64,000 nt of DNA from Streptomyces aureus (GTDB taxonomy: Bacteria > Actinomycetota > Actinomycetes > Streptomycetales > Streptomycetaceae), in assembly GCF_000725495.1 (NCBI RefSeq), contig NZ_KL647041.1, forward strand, positions 2,721-66,720, given 5' to 3'. The stretch's first letter is position 1, and every line of letters begins with the position of its first letter. Position numbers and translations under genes: made by a program. The notes under the pieces are model-generated. The model saw only the letters and a list, made by a program, of their open reading frames with translations, made no database searches and was not told the origin of the DNA. Shown here one piece after another: positions 34,526 through 43,365 of this stretch.

Positions 34526-35353
34526 TCACTTCGACATGATGAAGCGCAGGGCGAAGCCGGAAGCGGTCGTCCAGTAGGTGACGAGCTGGCTGTTGTCCGC
34601 GTACAGCGTGCCGACGGGCAAGGGGACGTCGATCGGGCCGTCCGCGCTGCTGCCGGGCGTGGGTCCCTGGAGGCTGAGAGTGATGCTCTTCGCCGCGTAC
34701 TCGTTCGTGGTGCCGCTGCTGACGAGCAGGGCGGCGTACGCCTCCTGGCCCGGGTCGAGGGTGACGGGCTCGCCCGGGGTCCCGTCGCTGTCCTTGATCA
34801 CCGGAGTCGTGAACTGGGCGTCGGCACCCAGCTGCACGGTCGGGTAGCCGTAGAGGTTGCACTTCTCGGTGCTCGCGTTCTGGACGGTGAGCGCGAGGTG
34901 CCGGGCGTCCCGCTCCTTCACGGCGGAGACGCCGAGTTCCTTCTGGGTGCAGGGGACGATCGCGGCCTTGCCGCCACCGCCGGTGCCGCCGGCCGTGCCG
35001 CCGCCGCTGCCGGTGCTGCTCGTCCTGCCCGTGGCGGACGTCCCGCCGGTGCCGCCCGTGGTGCCCTTGCCCCCGGTCCTGCCCGTGCCGCTCGTGCCGT
35101 TCGTGCCTTTCGTGCTGCCTGCGGAGGCACCGCCGCTGCCGGCGCTCGTGCCGCCCGCGTCGGCCGAGGCGCCGCCCGGCTTCGCCGACGCCGAGGCGCT
35201 CGGCCGCTCCGAGGAGGTGGAGCCTTCCGCGTCCTTGACCGTGCCGTGCCCGCAGGCCGTGGTCGCGAGCAGCGTCGCGGCCGCGGTGGCCCCGAGGGCG
35301 TAGGACGTCCAGCGCCCGGGGCTCGTGCGGTTCCTGCGGGCAGACGTGTTCAT
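34526..35353 (-). CDS. DUF4232-type secreted lipoprotein
   Basis: A 275-residue exported protein. The signal peptide (about 1-34) ends in a lipobox-like LLATTAC, consistent with lipidation of Cys34. A long Ser/Gly/Thr-rich linker (residues about 45-130, full of GGTSAGSGG and GTSGTGRTGG near-repeats) leads to a C-terminal DUF4232 beta-sandwich (CTQKELGVSAV ... LTVQNAS.EKCNLYGYPTVQL). Such proteins are abundant at the Streptomyces cell surface; function unknown. AGGAA precedes the ATG at 35353. Longer upstream frames are antisense noise. Confidence 0.85.
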   Translation of the reverse strand: MNTSARRNRTSPGRWTSYALGATAAATLLATTACGHGTVKDAEGSTSSERPSASASAKPGGASADAGGTSAGSGGASAGSTKGTNGTSGTGRTGGKGTTGGTGGTSATGRTSSTGSGGGTAGGTGGGGKAAIVPCTQKELGVSAVKERDARHLALTVQNASTEKCNLYGYPTVQLGADAQFTTPVIKDSDGTPGEPVTLDPGQEAYAALLVSSGTTNEYAAKSITLSLQGPTPGSSADGPIDVPLPVGTLYADNSQLVTYWTTASGFALRFIMSK

Positions 35354-35739
35354 GGTGTCCCGTTTCCTTTGCGATCCGTGGGGAGGCCGCGTGCGCCGGC
35401 GGTCGGTACTCCGGACCGACGGACATGGGTGTGCCATGCGGACGGGCGGGCCGGGGTGAGGTGGCGCTGCCGGGCGGATGACCCGCCCGGCCGGTGCGAC
35501 AGCCACAGCATGGGATCTCCCGCGGGCCCGGGACAACGGAAGTCCGCCGACTCGGGACGCTGGAACATCCCACCCCGGACGACCTGCGAGAACGCGGAAT
35601 CCTGGGACGCCCGTTGGGACGCCGGGGCCTGTCCGGCGGGTCGTGTCGTCGCCCGGAGGCCCGGGAAGACGGGAAGGGGCGGACGGAAAGGAGCGGACGG
35701 GAAGGGGCGGCCAGGCCCTGGGACCTTCAGGGCGTGGGC
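35354..35739. other. intergenic with 14-bp tandem repeat
   Basis: 386 bp without a gene between two minus-strand genes. At about 35670-35711 a 14-bp unit (GGGAAGGGGCGGAC) is repeated three times imperfectly. The lipoprotein promoter must lie at its left end. No other signal recognised. Confidence 0.5.
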
Positions 35740-36171
35740 TCAGGCGCTGTCGGCCGTGGGGTCACCGGCCGTCCCCCGTCTCCACAGGTCCACCCGCACC
35801 GTCAGCAGCCCCGTCCCGACGAGCCGTACGGCGGCGCTGTTGCCCCGGGGCAGGGTACGCAGCCGGGCCAGGGGGTCGTCGTCCGGGAGGAGGTACGCCG
35901 TGCCCTCGTGCCAGCGGCCGCGGAGCCGCACCCGCACCCTCGGGTCCGCCTGGATGTTGCGTACGTACTGCGACCGCTCCCCGAACTCCGAGACCAGCCA
36001 GAAGACGTCGCCGACCCGGCGGCCGCCGAGCGGGGTGCGCCGGGGCAGTCCGGAGACCCGGCCGGTGGTCTCCAGGAGGATCTGGAACGGCATCCTGCGG
36101 GCGAGCGGGTTGACGACGTGCCGCTGGAGGGCGGTCGTGGCACGGAACCGGAGGTCGGTGTGGCGGGCCAT
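35740..36171 (-). CDS. deazaflavin-dependent (DDN-type) oxidoreductase
   Basis: A 143-residue split-barrel protein of the Ddn nitroreductase family (F420-binding). Marks are LLETTGRVSGLPRRTPLGGRRVGD, FWLVSEFGERSQYVRNIQADPRVRVRLRGRW and the C-terminal LLTVRVDL. It is the typical compact family length, unlike the extended copy at 10359-10985. AGGAG precedes the ATG at 36171. It is divergent from the endonuclease/phosphatase-fold gene by 92 bp and has no regulon operator. Substrate unknown. Confidence 0.85.
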   Translation of the reverse strand: MARHTDLRFRATTALQRHVVNPLARRMPFQILLETTGRVSGLPRRTPLGGRRVGDVFWLVSEFGERSQYVRNIQADPRVRVRLRGRWHEGTAYLLPDDDPLARLRTLPRGNSAAVRLVGTGLLTVRVDLWRRGTAGDPTADSA

Positions 36172-36263
36172 GGTCTGTGGGGCTCCTGTCCGGACTGGTG
36201 TGGCGCGCAAGGGAGTTGCTTCAATGGTCCCCGATGTCGCGCGACGGGAGCAGGTGGCTGCGG

Positions 36264-37100
36264 ATGCGGATCGTGACCTGGAACCTCTGGTGGCGGTTCG
36301 GGCCCTGGGAGGAGCGCCAGAAGGCCGTTCTGGCCGTGCTGCGCGAACTGCGCCCCGACGTCGTCGGGCTGCAGGAGGTCTGGGAGTGCGGGGGCCAGAA
36401 CCTTGCCGGGTGGCTCGCGGACGAGCTGGGCATGCACTGGGCCTGGGCCGCCTCCGACGCGTCCGACCGCTGGCAGCGGCGGATCGGGGATCCCACGGTC
36501 GAGGTCGGCAACGCCGTGCTGAGCCGCTGGCCGGTGGTGGCGCAGGAGGTGCTGCGGCTGCCCGCCCCCGAGGAGCTCTACGACGGGCGGCTGGCCCTGT
36601 ACACCCGCCTGGCCACACCCACCCACGAGGTGCCGTTCTTCACCACCCACCTCACCTCGGCGATCCACGCCTCGGGGGTGCGCCGCGAACAGGTCACCGC
36701 CCTCGCGGAGTTCGTCGCCGCGCACCGGGGCGGCACCGACTTCCCCCCGGTCGTCACCGGTGACTTCAACGCCTGGCCGGACTCCGACGAGATCCGGCTG
36801 TTCGGGGGCTACAAGACGTCCCCCGTGGTCCCCGGCCAGGTCTTCCTCGACGCCTGGGAGTACGCCGACCCGGCGGCCCCCTGGGCCACCTGGGACCCGG
36901 CGAACCCCTACGTCGGCCCGCACAGCCCCGCCGCCCGCATCGATTACATCCACGTCGCCCCACCCGGCCCCGCCGGCCTCGGCCACGTCCGCTCCGTACA
37001 CCGAGCGGGCGACACCCCGACCGGCGGAGTATGGCCCTCGGACCACACAGCGGTCGTGGCGGACCTTGCACTGCCCTCGGCCGATCAGGCCGCCGACTGA
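36264..37100 (+). CDS. endonuclease/exonuclease/phosphatase (EEP) family protein
   Basis: A 278-residue DNase I-like fold protein. It has metal/active-site motifs RIVTWNLWW (N-terminal), GLQEVWE, TGDFNAWPDSDEIRLF, RIDYIHV and a C-terminal SDHTAVVADL, so the catalytic Glu, Asp/Asn pair and the SDH box are all intact. Family members cleave phosphodiesters in nucleic acids, lipids or inositol phosphates, and sequence alone does not say which. No signal peptide is seen with the chosen start at 36264. An upstream in-frame ATG at 36234 has no ribosome-binding site. Confidence 0.85.
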   Translation: MRIVTWNLWWRFGPWEERQKAVLAVLRELRPDVVGLQEVWECGGQNLAGWLADELGMHWAWAASDASDRWQRRIGDPTVEVGNAVLSRWPVVAQEVLRLPAPEELYDGRLALYTRLATPTHEVPFFTTHLTSAIHASGVRREQVTALAEFVAAHRGGTDFPPVVTGDFNAWPDSDEIRLFGGYKTSPVVPGQVFLDAWEYADPAAPWATWDPANPYVGPHSPAARIDYIHVAPPGPAGLGHVRSVHRAGDTPTGGVWPSDHTAVVADLALPSADQAAD

Positions 37101-37626
37101 CGCCTGGCCCGTGGCGGCCGGTGCACGGAGCAGCGGGCGCAGGCAATGCCGGAGACGGCTGTCTCCGAGATTCATTTTCGGTAGTGCCGGGAAGTGTTTG
37201 GGTGTGTTCAGAAGTCTCCGACCCGAGGTGTCGAAATTTCCGCAGCACCTGTGGACGGGAACGGGAGTTACCGCTTCCGAAGGTTCAAGGTCTTTTGGTG
37301 CCCGCAAGCGCGCATGAGGGGCGCACCTATGTATGGCGGAGAGCGTCCGGGGGCATCGCGCGGAGTGCGCCCGACTCGAATTCCGGGGAAATATTCTTGT
37401 GATGTCGTTGACTGTGACGTACGGGTGTGAACGCGTGGTGCTGGCGGCACCGGAGATGTCCGTGAAAGTCGTCCCTGGATCATTGCACCGGCTCTGCCCT
37501 GCGTAAAAGACATGCCCCGTGTGCGCCCTCCGTGTGCTTCAGGTCGGTGGTTTTTTTGCCGCACGGGCTCGGGGAAAACCCCGATGAGAGGTGTGCGGGG
37601 GCGCTTTTGGCGCATCGGAGGGAATC
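37101..37626. other. lower-GC intergenic stretch upstream of the DUF6082 gene
   Basis: No supported gene in about 525 bp. Base composition drops here compared with the flanks. A perfect hairpin TCGGGG-AAAA-CCCCGA (37569-37584), preceded by a run of seven T (37549-37559 region), lies about 40 bp before the DUF6082 start. It could be a leader hairpin or a terminator. Confidence 0.45.
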
Positions 37627-38307
37627 ATGGCTGGGTCGAGCCGCATGCGTGAGGCGTGCATACTCGGAATCACGACAATTGCCTCGTGCTTGGGATCGTT
37701 CGGGCTCACCTTGCTGCTCACGAGCGTCCCGGCCGTCCAATCCACGGCGATCGGCAACGCCGGTCAGGCGTACGGTGCCGCCGCTGCCGCCACCTCCGTC
37801 GTGGTCCTCATCTACATAGCGCGGACGTTCAGGCACCAGAGCGACGAATCACGCATGCATCGAGAAGTCCTGGAAGCGCAGACGGCCGAACTCTGCTTAC
37901 AGCGCGAGAGTTCCCAGGGCCAGCACAAGACGGTGCAACGCTCGGCGGAAGCGGCGGTACGAGCCCGGCACATCAAGCTCCTTGAAATGGCCATCAAGGA
38001 CCCCGTGCTGATGCAATGCTGGCCCATATACGGGATAGCGGACTCGGAGGAGTTGAGGAAGCAGTACATCTACTGCAACCTGATCATCTCCCATCACTGC
38101 ATGTGTTACGAACTCGGGTATTTCACCGACGAGGAGGTGGAGCAGACGCTCTATCACACCTTCAGTAACAGTGTGGTGCGGAAATTCTGGGAGGCCACGC
38201 GGCCCGCGCGGACCCGCACGGCTCGGCATGGGGGTCAGATGCGAAAGTTCTACGACATGGCAGAACTTGCGTATCTACGTCAGTTGAGTGACGAGGGCGT
38301 GGCCTGA
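37627..38307 (+). CDS. DUF6082 family membrane protein with a TTA codon
   Basis: A 226-residue protein of the Streptomyces DUF6082 family, function unknown. Two N-terminal transmembrane segments (about 8-32 and 45-65) are followed by a cytoplasmic alpha-helical domain (VQRSAEAAVRARHIKLLEMAIKDP ... RKQYIYCNLIISHHCMCYELGYFTDEEVE). GGAGGGA with a 3-nt gap stands before the ATG at 37627. Codon 91 is TTA (37897-37899), so translation should depend on the bldA tRNA and be restricted to differentiating cultures. Codon use is more AT-rich than in the neighbours, consistent with an accessory gene. Confidence 0.85.
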   Translation: MAGSSRMREACILGITTIASCLGSFGLTLLLTSVPAVQSTAIGNAGQAYGAAAAATSVVVLIYIARTFRHQSDESRMHREVLEAQTAELCLQRESSQGQHKTVQRSAEAAVRARHIKLLEMAIKDPVLMQCWPIYGIADSEELRKQYIYCNLIISHHCMCYELGYFTDEEVEQTLYHTFSNSVVRKFWEATRPARTRTARHGGQMRKFYDMAELAYLRQLSDEGVA

Positions 38308-38756
38308 CGAGGGATCTCCTGACCGGCCACGCCGCAGAAATCAAATGCCGGGCGGAGTCCATCCAGCGCTGATGAGGACCTCCCGTGGAACTACGACGAG
38401 TTCTTCGCCTTCTCCCACTCCTGATCCGGCGGGAAGTGAGTCTCGCATGTCACGCGATGCTGTGCGCCCAATGAAAGCCACGTCGCCCGATGACGTGGAG
38501 AACGCCGCCGGGCAGTTTTGGTCGCCAATGCACCTTTGATCCGGTGCATCCAGCCGTCCCGTGATTCGCATGCATGTACCTATCTCGAGGGTGTCCCTCC
38601 CGGGAAGTTTGTGACTTCTCCAGGGGGGAGCGCGTCAAGTGACACGACCGGTCGCCGTGGAGGGGCGATCGAAGAATCGCTTGAGCCGAATTTACGCCAT
38701 GTCGTCGACATTCCATCGACATACGGCGCAAGCCGCTCACCGGCGTCGCGACTCGC
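38308..38756. other. intergenic, lower GC, nothing recognised
   Basis: 449 bp between the DUF6082 and PHP genes (converging). Composition resembles the DUF6082 gene more than the rest of the window. Short ORFs on both strands have no recognisable content; it could be a decayed gene. Confidence 0.4.
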
Positions 38757-40271
38757 TCACGCTCCCAGGAAGATCGGGTTCGTGAAGGCCGCCAGGGCTC
38801 CGGGGACCGGGCCCGCTGCTGTTTCGTGGCGGAGTTCGGCGCGGACGTACGCCGCGTAGGACGCCGTCGTACGCCATTCCACCGTGCCCGAGCCCGAGAC
38901 GGGCAGCGGGTCGCCGGTGAACAGCAGGCCCTCGTCCGTGACGAGGCGGACCGTGCAGCGCGGGGCGCCCGTGGCCTCCAGGCGGACGGTGACGGGGGTG
39001 TCCGGGGCGACCCGCAACCGCTCGCCGATGCCCGCGTGTTCGCCCTTCGCCCCGGACGCGGAGAAGGAGAGGGAGACCAGCTTCGACTCGGCGACGTAGG
39101 AGCGGCCCGCGCGGATGCCGTCCTGGATCGCCTCGCGGGTCAGGTCGTCGGCGAGGACGACCGTCTGCGGGGAGCCGACCCGGTCGGGGTCCCGGTGGGC
39201 GTCGCTGTTGCCCATCGCCGGGAGCCAGCGGTGCTCACCGCGCACGGCGGCGACCAGCATGGCGTCCCAGGCCGCGAGGGCGACCTCGTCGTCGGGCGTG
39301 TACGGGCCGTTCCACACCTCGACCGCGTCCGCCTCGCCGAAACCGAACTTCCAGCCGCAGCCGACACAGGTCGCGTGCGGATGGGCCGGCACCACGAGTC
39401 CGCCGGCCTCGCGGATCCGGCGCGCGAACCGGCCGAACCGGTTGTCCCGGGCCCGGTAGCGCCAGTCCACGAAGGTGCCGGGCTCCGTGCCGAGCGCCAG
39501 CACGTGCCCGTTGCGCGTGGTGACCTCCTCGCCCAGCATCACCAGCAGGTCGTCACCCGCCTGGTCCGCCCAGTGCGGATGCGCCGCGTGCGTGTTGTGG
39601 TCCGAGGAGTTGATGAAGTCCAGGCCCGCCTCCCGCGCCAGCGCCGCGATCTCGGCGGGCGTGCGGCGGCCGTCGGAGTACCAGGAGTGCAGATGGCAGT
39701 CGCCCCGGTACCAGGCCCGCCCGCGGCCCCCGGCCCGTGCGGGCGGGTACACCGGCTCCGGCGCCGGGGCCGGCTTCCCGTACGTCAGGGTGATCGTCAC
39801 CTCGTACGCCAGGCCCCCTGGCGCCACCGTGTACGGGCCGAGCGCGACGTGCCAGGTGCCGGGGCGGACCGGACCGGGGACGTACCCGGGGGTCGCGTCG
39901 TCCGAGCGGATGAAGAACTCCGTGCGCGCGCCGCCCGACCAGCCCCGGAAGCCCCGGCCGCCCAGGTCCGTACCGTGCTCGTCGAAGATCCCGATGTCCA
40001 GGGCGTTGCCCGCGGTCCCGGCCGGGACGGACGGCCGCTCGTAGGCGTAGGAGACCCTGATCTCCGCGACCCCGGCCGGTACGTCGACCGGCAGGTACAC
40101 GAAGTCGGGGGAGCCGACGGGCAGGGTGCCGCGCACCGTCCTCGTCTCCTGATGGTCTGCCGCTTCCGCGTGCGCACCGCCGGCGAAGGTCACGCCTCCC
40201 AACGTAAGGGCGGCGGCCGCCCCCGTCATGAACAGCGCGCGCCTGCCGATGCCGCGGTCGTCCTCGCACAT
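38757..40271 (-). CDS. Tat-exported PHP-domain metallohydrolase (CehA/McbA type)
   Basis: A 504-residue secreted protein. The twin-arginine signal GIGRRALFMTGAAAALTL (residues 7-24) ends near AHA. A beta-sandwich prepeptidase-like domain (residues about 45-165) precedes the PHP domain: DCHLHSWYSDGRRTP near 190, FINSSDHNTHAAH near 215, GEEVTTRNGHVLALG, PAHPH, GNSDAHRD. These provide the His/Asp metal ligands of PHP phosphoesterases and of CehA-like hydrolases. A further beta domain closes the protein. GGGAG precedes the ATG at 40271. Much longer frames through fbiC on this strand are shadows. Probably an extracellular phosphodiesterase or phosphatase; substrate unknown. Confidence 0.85.
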   Translation of the reverse strand: MCEDDRGIGRRALFMTGAAAALTLGGVTFAGGAHAEAADHQETRTVRGTLPVGSPDFVYLPVDVPAGVAEIRVSYAYERPSVPAGTAGNALDIGIFDEHGTDLGGRGFRGWSGGARTEFFIRSDDATPGYVPGPVRPGTWHVALGPYTVAPGGLAYEVTITLTYGKPAPAPEPVYPPARAGGRGRAWYRGDCHLHSWYSDGRRTPAEIAALAREAGLDFINSSDHNTHAAHPHWADQAGDDLLVMLGEEVTTRNGHVLALGTEPGTFVDWRYRARDNRFGRFARRIREAGGLVVPAHPHATCVGCGWKFGFGEADAVEVWNGPYTPDDEVALAAWDAMLVAAVRGEHRWLPAMGNSDAHRDPDRVGSPQTVVLADDLTREAIQDGIRAGRSYVAESKLVSLSFSASGAKGEHAGIGERLRVAPDTPVTVRLEATGAPRCTVRLVTDEGLLFTGDPLPVSGSGTVEWRTTASYAAYVRAELRHETAAGPVPGALAAFTNPIFLGA

Positions 40272-40598
40272 CCTGCTGCTCCCAGGGGTCGGGTGGGACT
40301 CTGGTGGGACAGGGCCAAGTGACATGAGTGCTGCGCCGTGCCGGGGACCACTGTGGGAGCACACCGTGAACGCGGGCGCACGGCAGGGGAATCGACGGCT
40401 TGCGAGCAGAACGACAGATGCCGCGCGGGCAGAGGGGTACCGGGGTCGTGCGGGCGGTGCGATGCCGTGCGGGCCGAGGGGTGTGCCGGGGGACCGACGG
40501 GCGCCCGGTCGTCCGACGGGGTACCGTCCGGACCGATCGACCGCGCGCCCCCGGCGAGGAAGCCCCTCGCGTCCCGCCACCCCCGGTGAACTCGACCG
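40272..40598. other. divergent PHP/fbiC intergenic region
   Basis: Gene-free. Apart from the leaderless fbiC -10 and a short direct repeat GTGGGAC...GTGGGAC near 40300, I see no specific sites. Confidence 0.5.
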
Positions 40599-40604
40599 TA
40601 TGCT
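40599..40604 (+). promoter_or_regulatory. -10 of a leaderless promoter for fbiC
   Basis: TATGCT, a good -10 match, 6 nt before the ATG at 40611. The transcript is expected to begin at the start codon. Confidence 0.6.
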
Positions 40605-40610
40605 CGAAGG

Positions 40611-43205
40611 ATGACGACCTCCGCCACGAGCGCGACTCCCGGATCCGGGCCGACGGCGAACTCCATGCGGCGCGCCCTGAAACGCGCGCGGGACGGTGTC
40701 GCGCTCGACGTGGCCGAGGCCGCGGTCCTGCTCCAGGCCCGCGGCACGGACCTGGACGACCTGACCGCCTCGGCCGCGCGCGTACGGGACGCCGGTCTGG
40801 AGGCGGCCGGCCGGCCCGGCGTCATCACGTACTCCAAGAGCGTCTTCGTCCCGCTGACCCGGCTGTGCCGGGACAAGTGCCACTACTGCACCTTCGTCAC
40901 CGTCCCCGGCAAGCTGCGCCGGGCCGGCCACGGGATGTTCATGTCCCCGGACGAGGTCCTCGACATCGCCCGCCGCGGCGCCGAACTCGGCTGCAAGGAA
41001 GCCCTGATCACCCTCGGCGACAAGCCGGAGGACCGCTGGCCCGAGGCCCGCGAATGGCTGGACGCGCACGGCTACGACGACACCATCGCCTACGTACGGG
41101 CCATCTCCATCCGCATCCTGGAGGAGACCGGCCTGCTGCCGCACCTCAACCCGGGCGTGATGTCGTGGACCGACTTCCAGCGGCTGAAGCCCGTCGCCCC
41201 GTCGATGGGCATGATGCTGGAGACCACCGCGACCCGGCTGTGGTCCGAACCCGGCGGCCCCCACCACGGCTCCCCGGACAAGGAGCCCGCCGTACGGCTG
41301 CGGGTCCTGGAGGACGCGGGCCGCTCCTCCGTCCCCTTCACCAGCGGACTGCTGATCGGCATCGGCGAGACGTACGAGGAGCGCGCCGACTCCCTGTTCG
41401 CGCTGCGCCGGATCTCCCGGGCCCACCACGGCATCCAGGAACTGATCATCCAGAACTTCCGCGCCAAGCCGGACACGGCGATGCGCGGGATGCCGGACGC
41501 GGAGCTGGACGAGCTGATCGCCGCCGTCGCCGTCGCCCGGCACATCATGGGCCCGTCCGCCTGCCTCCAGGCGCCGCCGAACCTGGTCGCCGGCGAGTAC
41601 GAGCGGCTGATCGGCGCCGGCATCGACGACTGGGGCGGGGTCTCGCCGCTGACCATCGACCACGTCAACCCGGAGCGGCCCTGGCCACAGATCGAGCTGC
41701 TGCGCGAACGCTCCGCCGAAGCGGGCTTCGAACTGCGCGAACGCCTCTGTGTCTACCCGGAGTTCGTGCGGCGCGGCGAGCCCTGGCTCGACCCGCGGCT
41801 GCTGCCGCACGTCCGGGCGCTCGCGGACCCGGAGACGGGCCTCGCGCTGCCGGACGCCGTCGTCGAGGGCCGGCCCTGGCAGGAGCCCGAGGAGGCCTTC
41901 ACCGCCTCGGGGCGCACCGATCTGCACAGCACCATCGACACCGAGGGCCGCACCGGCGACCGCCGCGAGGACTTCGACACCGTGTACGGGGACTGGTCGG
42001 CCCTGCGGGAGGCCGCCGCCCCCGGGATGGTCCCCTCGCGCATCGACACCGACGTACGGGCGGCCCTGGCGACCGCGGCCGACGACCCGACGAAGCTCAC
42101 CGACGACGAGGCCCTCGCGCTGCTGCACGCCGACGGGCCCGCCCTCGACGCCCTGTGCCGGATCGCCGACGACGTGCGCCGCTCGGCGGTCGGCGACGAT
42201 GTCACGTACATCGTGACCCGCAACATCAACTTCACCAACGTCTGTTACACGGGCTGCCGTTTCTGCGCCTTCGCCCAGCGCCGCACGGACGCCGACGCCT
42301 ACACGCTCTCCCTGGAGCAGGTAGCCGACCGGGCCGCGCAGGCCTGGGACGTCGGCGCGGTCGAGGTGTGCATGCAGGGCGGCATCCACCCGGACCTGCC
42401 CGGCACCGCGTACTTCGACATCGCGAGGGCGGTGAAGGAACGGGTCCCCGGCATGCACGTCCACGCCTTCTCCCCGATGGAGGTGGTGAACGGCGCGACC
42501 CGCACGGGGCTGTCCATCCGCGAGTGGCTGACCGCGGCCAAGGAAGCGGGCCTGGACACCATTCCGGGCACCGCGGCCGAGATCCTGGACGACGAGGTGC
42601 GCTGGGTCCTGACGAAGGGCAAGCTGCCCGCGGCGACCTGGATCGAGGTGGTCACCACGGCCCACGAACTGGGCATCCGCTCCTCGTCCACCATGATGTA
42701 CGGCCATGTGGACCAGCCCCGGCACTGGCTCGGCCACTTCCGCACGCTCTCCCGCATCCAGCAGCAGACCGGCGGCTTCACGGAGTTCGTGACCCTCCCC
42801 TTCATCCACACCAACGCCCCCGTCTACCTGGCCGGCATCGCCCGGCCCGGCCCGACGGCCCGCGACAACCGCGCGGTCATGGCGATGGCCCGGCTCCTGC
42901 TGCACCCGCACATCCCCAACATCCAGACCAGCTGGGTCAAGCTCGGTGCCGAGGGCGCCGCCGAGATGCTCCGCTCCGGCGCCAACGACCTGGGCGGCAC
43001 GCTGATGGAGGAGACCATCTCCCGTATGGCGGGCTCCCGTTACGGCTCCTACATGTCGGTCAAGGACCTGGTCGCGGTGGCCGAGTCCGCGGGCCGCCCC
43101 GCCCGCCCCCGCACCACGCTCTACGGAGAGGTCCCCCTGGAGCGCCAGCAGACGGCAGCGGCCTCGGACGGCCATCTCCCGGAACTCCTGCCGGTGCTCG
43201 ACTGA
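40611..43205 (+). CDS. fbiC: FO synthase FbiC (CofG-CofH fusion)
   Basis: Makes 7,8-didemethyl-8-hydroxy-5-deazariboflavin (FO), the chromophore of coenzyme F420, from the riboflavin precursor and tyrosine by two radical-SAM reactions. The 864-residue protein fuses CofG (N-terminal half, cluster motif C86-x3-C90-x2-C93) and CofH (C-terminal half, C545-x3-C549-x2-C552). This is the actinobacterial arrangement, and all six cluster cysteines are present. The start at 40611 is favoured by the TATGCT promoter 6 nt upstream, suggesting a leaderless mRNA; GAAGG touching the ATG is too close to act as a ribosome-binding site. It supplies cofactor for the LLM and DDN-type proteins encoded nearby. Confidence 0.97.
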   Translation: MTTSATSATPGSGPTANSMRRALKRARDGVALDVAEAAVLLQARGTDLDDLTASAARVRDAGLEAAGRPGVITYSKSVFVPLTRLCRDKCHYCTFVTVPGKLRRAGHGMFMSPDEVLDIARRGAELGCKEALITLGDKPEDRWPEAREWLDAHGYDDTIAYVRAISIRILEETGLLPHLNPGVMSWTDFQRLKPVAPSMGMMLETTATRLWSEPGGPHHGSPDKEPAVRLRVLEDAGRSSVPFTSGLLIGIGETYEERADSLFALRRISRAHHGIQELIIQNFRAKPDTAMRGMPDAELDELIAAVAVARHIMGPSACLQAPPNLVAGEYERLIGAGIDDWGGVSPLTIDHVNPERPWPQIELLRERSAEAGFELRERLCVYPEFVRRGEPWLDPRLLPHVRALADPETGLALPDAVVEGRPWQEPEEAFTASGRTDLHSTIDTEGRTGDRREDFDTVYGDWSALREAAAPGMVPSRIDTDVRAALATAADDPTKLTDDEALALLHADGPALDALCRIADDVRRSAVGDDVTYIVTRNINFTNVCYTGCRFCAFAQRRTDADAYTLSLEQVADRAAQAWDVGAVEVCMQGGIHPDLPGTAYFDIARAVKERVPGMHVHAFSPMEVVNGATRTGLSIREWLTAAKEAGLDTIPGTAAEILDDEVRWVLTKGKLPAATWIEVVTTAHELGIRSSSTMMYGHVDQPRHWLGHFRTLSRIQQQTGGFTEFVTLPFIHTNAPVYLAGIARPGPTARDNRAVMAMARLLLHPHIPNIQTSWVKLGAEGAAEMLRSGANDLGGTLMEETISRMAGSRYGSYMSVKDLVAVAESAGRPARPRTTLYGEVPLERQQTAAASDGHLPELLPVLD

Positions 43206-43227
43206 GGCACTGAGGGACCGGGGGAGA

Positions 43228-43247
43228 GCCGGAAGCGCGCTTCCGGC
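43228..43247. terminator. 20-bp perfect palindrome after fbiC
   Basis: GCCGGAAGCGCGCTTCCGGC, 23 bp beyond the fbiC stop. It is likely a terminator hairpin. Confidence 0.7.
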
Positions 43248-43365
43248 CGCCGAGGTCCCCGCTCAGCCGTCGTGCGGTCCCCGTCCCGCCGCCGCCCCTC
43301 CGGCCGGGACGGGATGCGCCAGACTGGGGGCGGACCGGGCGGGCCACGGGGGAGGGAGCGGGCCG

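Noticed and set aside
38341..38571. 76-codon minus-strand ORF in the gap before the PHP gene
   Set aside because: No ribosome-binding site, no recognisable domain; at best a remnant.
38757..43175. Open frame of 1472 codons on the minus strand through fbiC
   Set aside because: Only its C-terminal 504 residues (PHP protein) have domain content; the rest is an antisense shadow of fbiC, typical of high-GC DNA.
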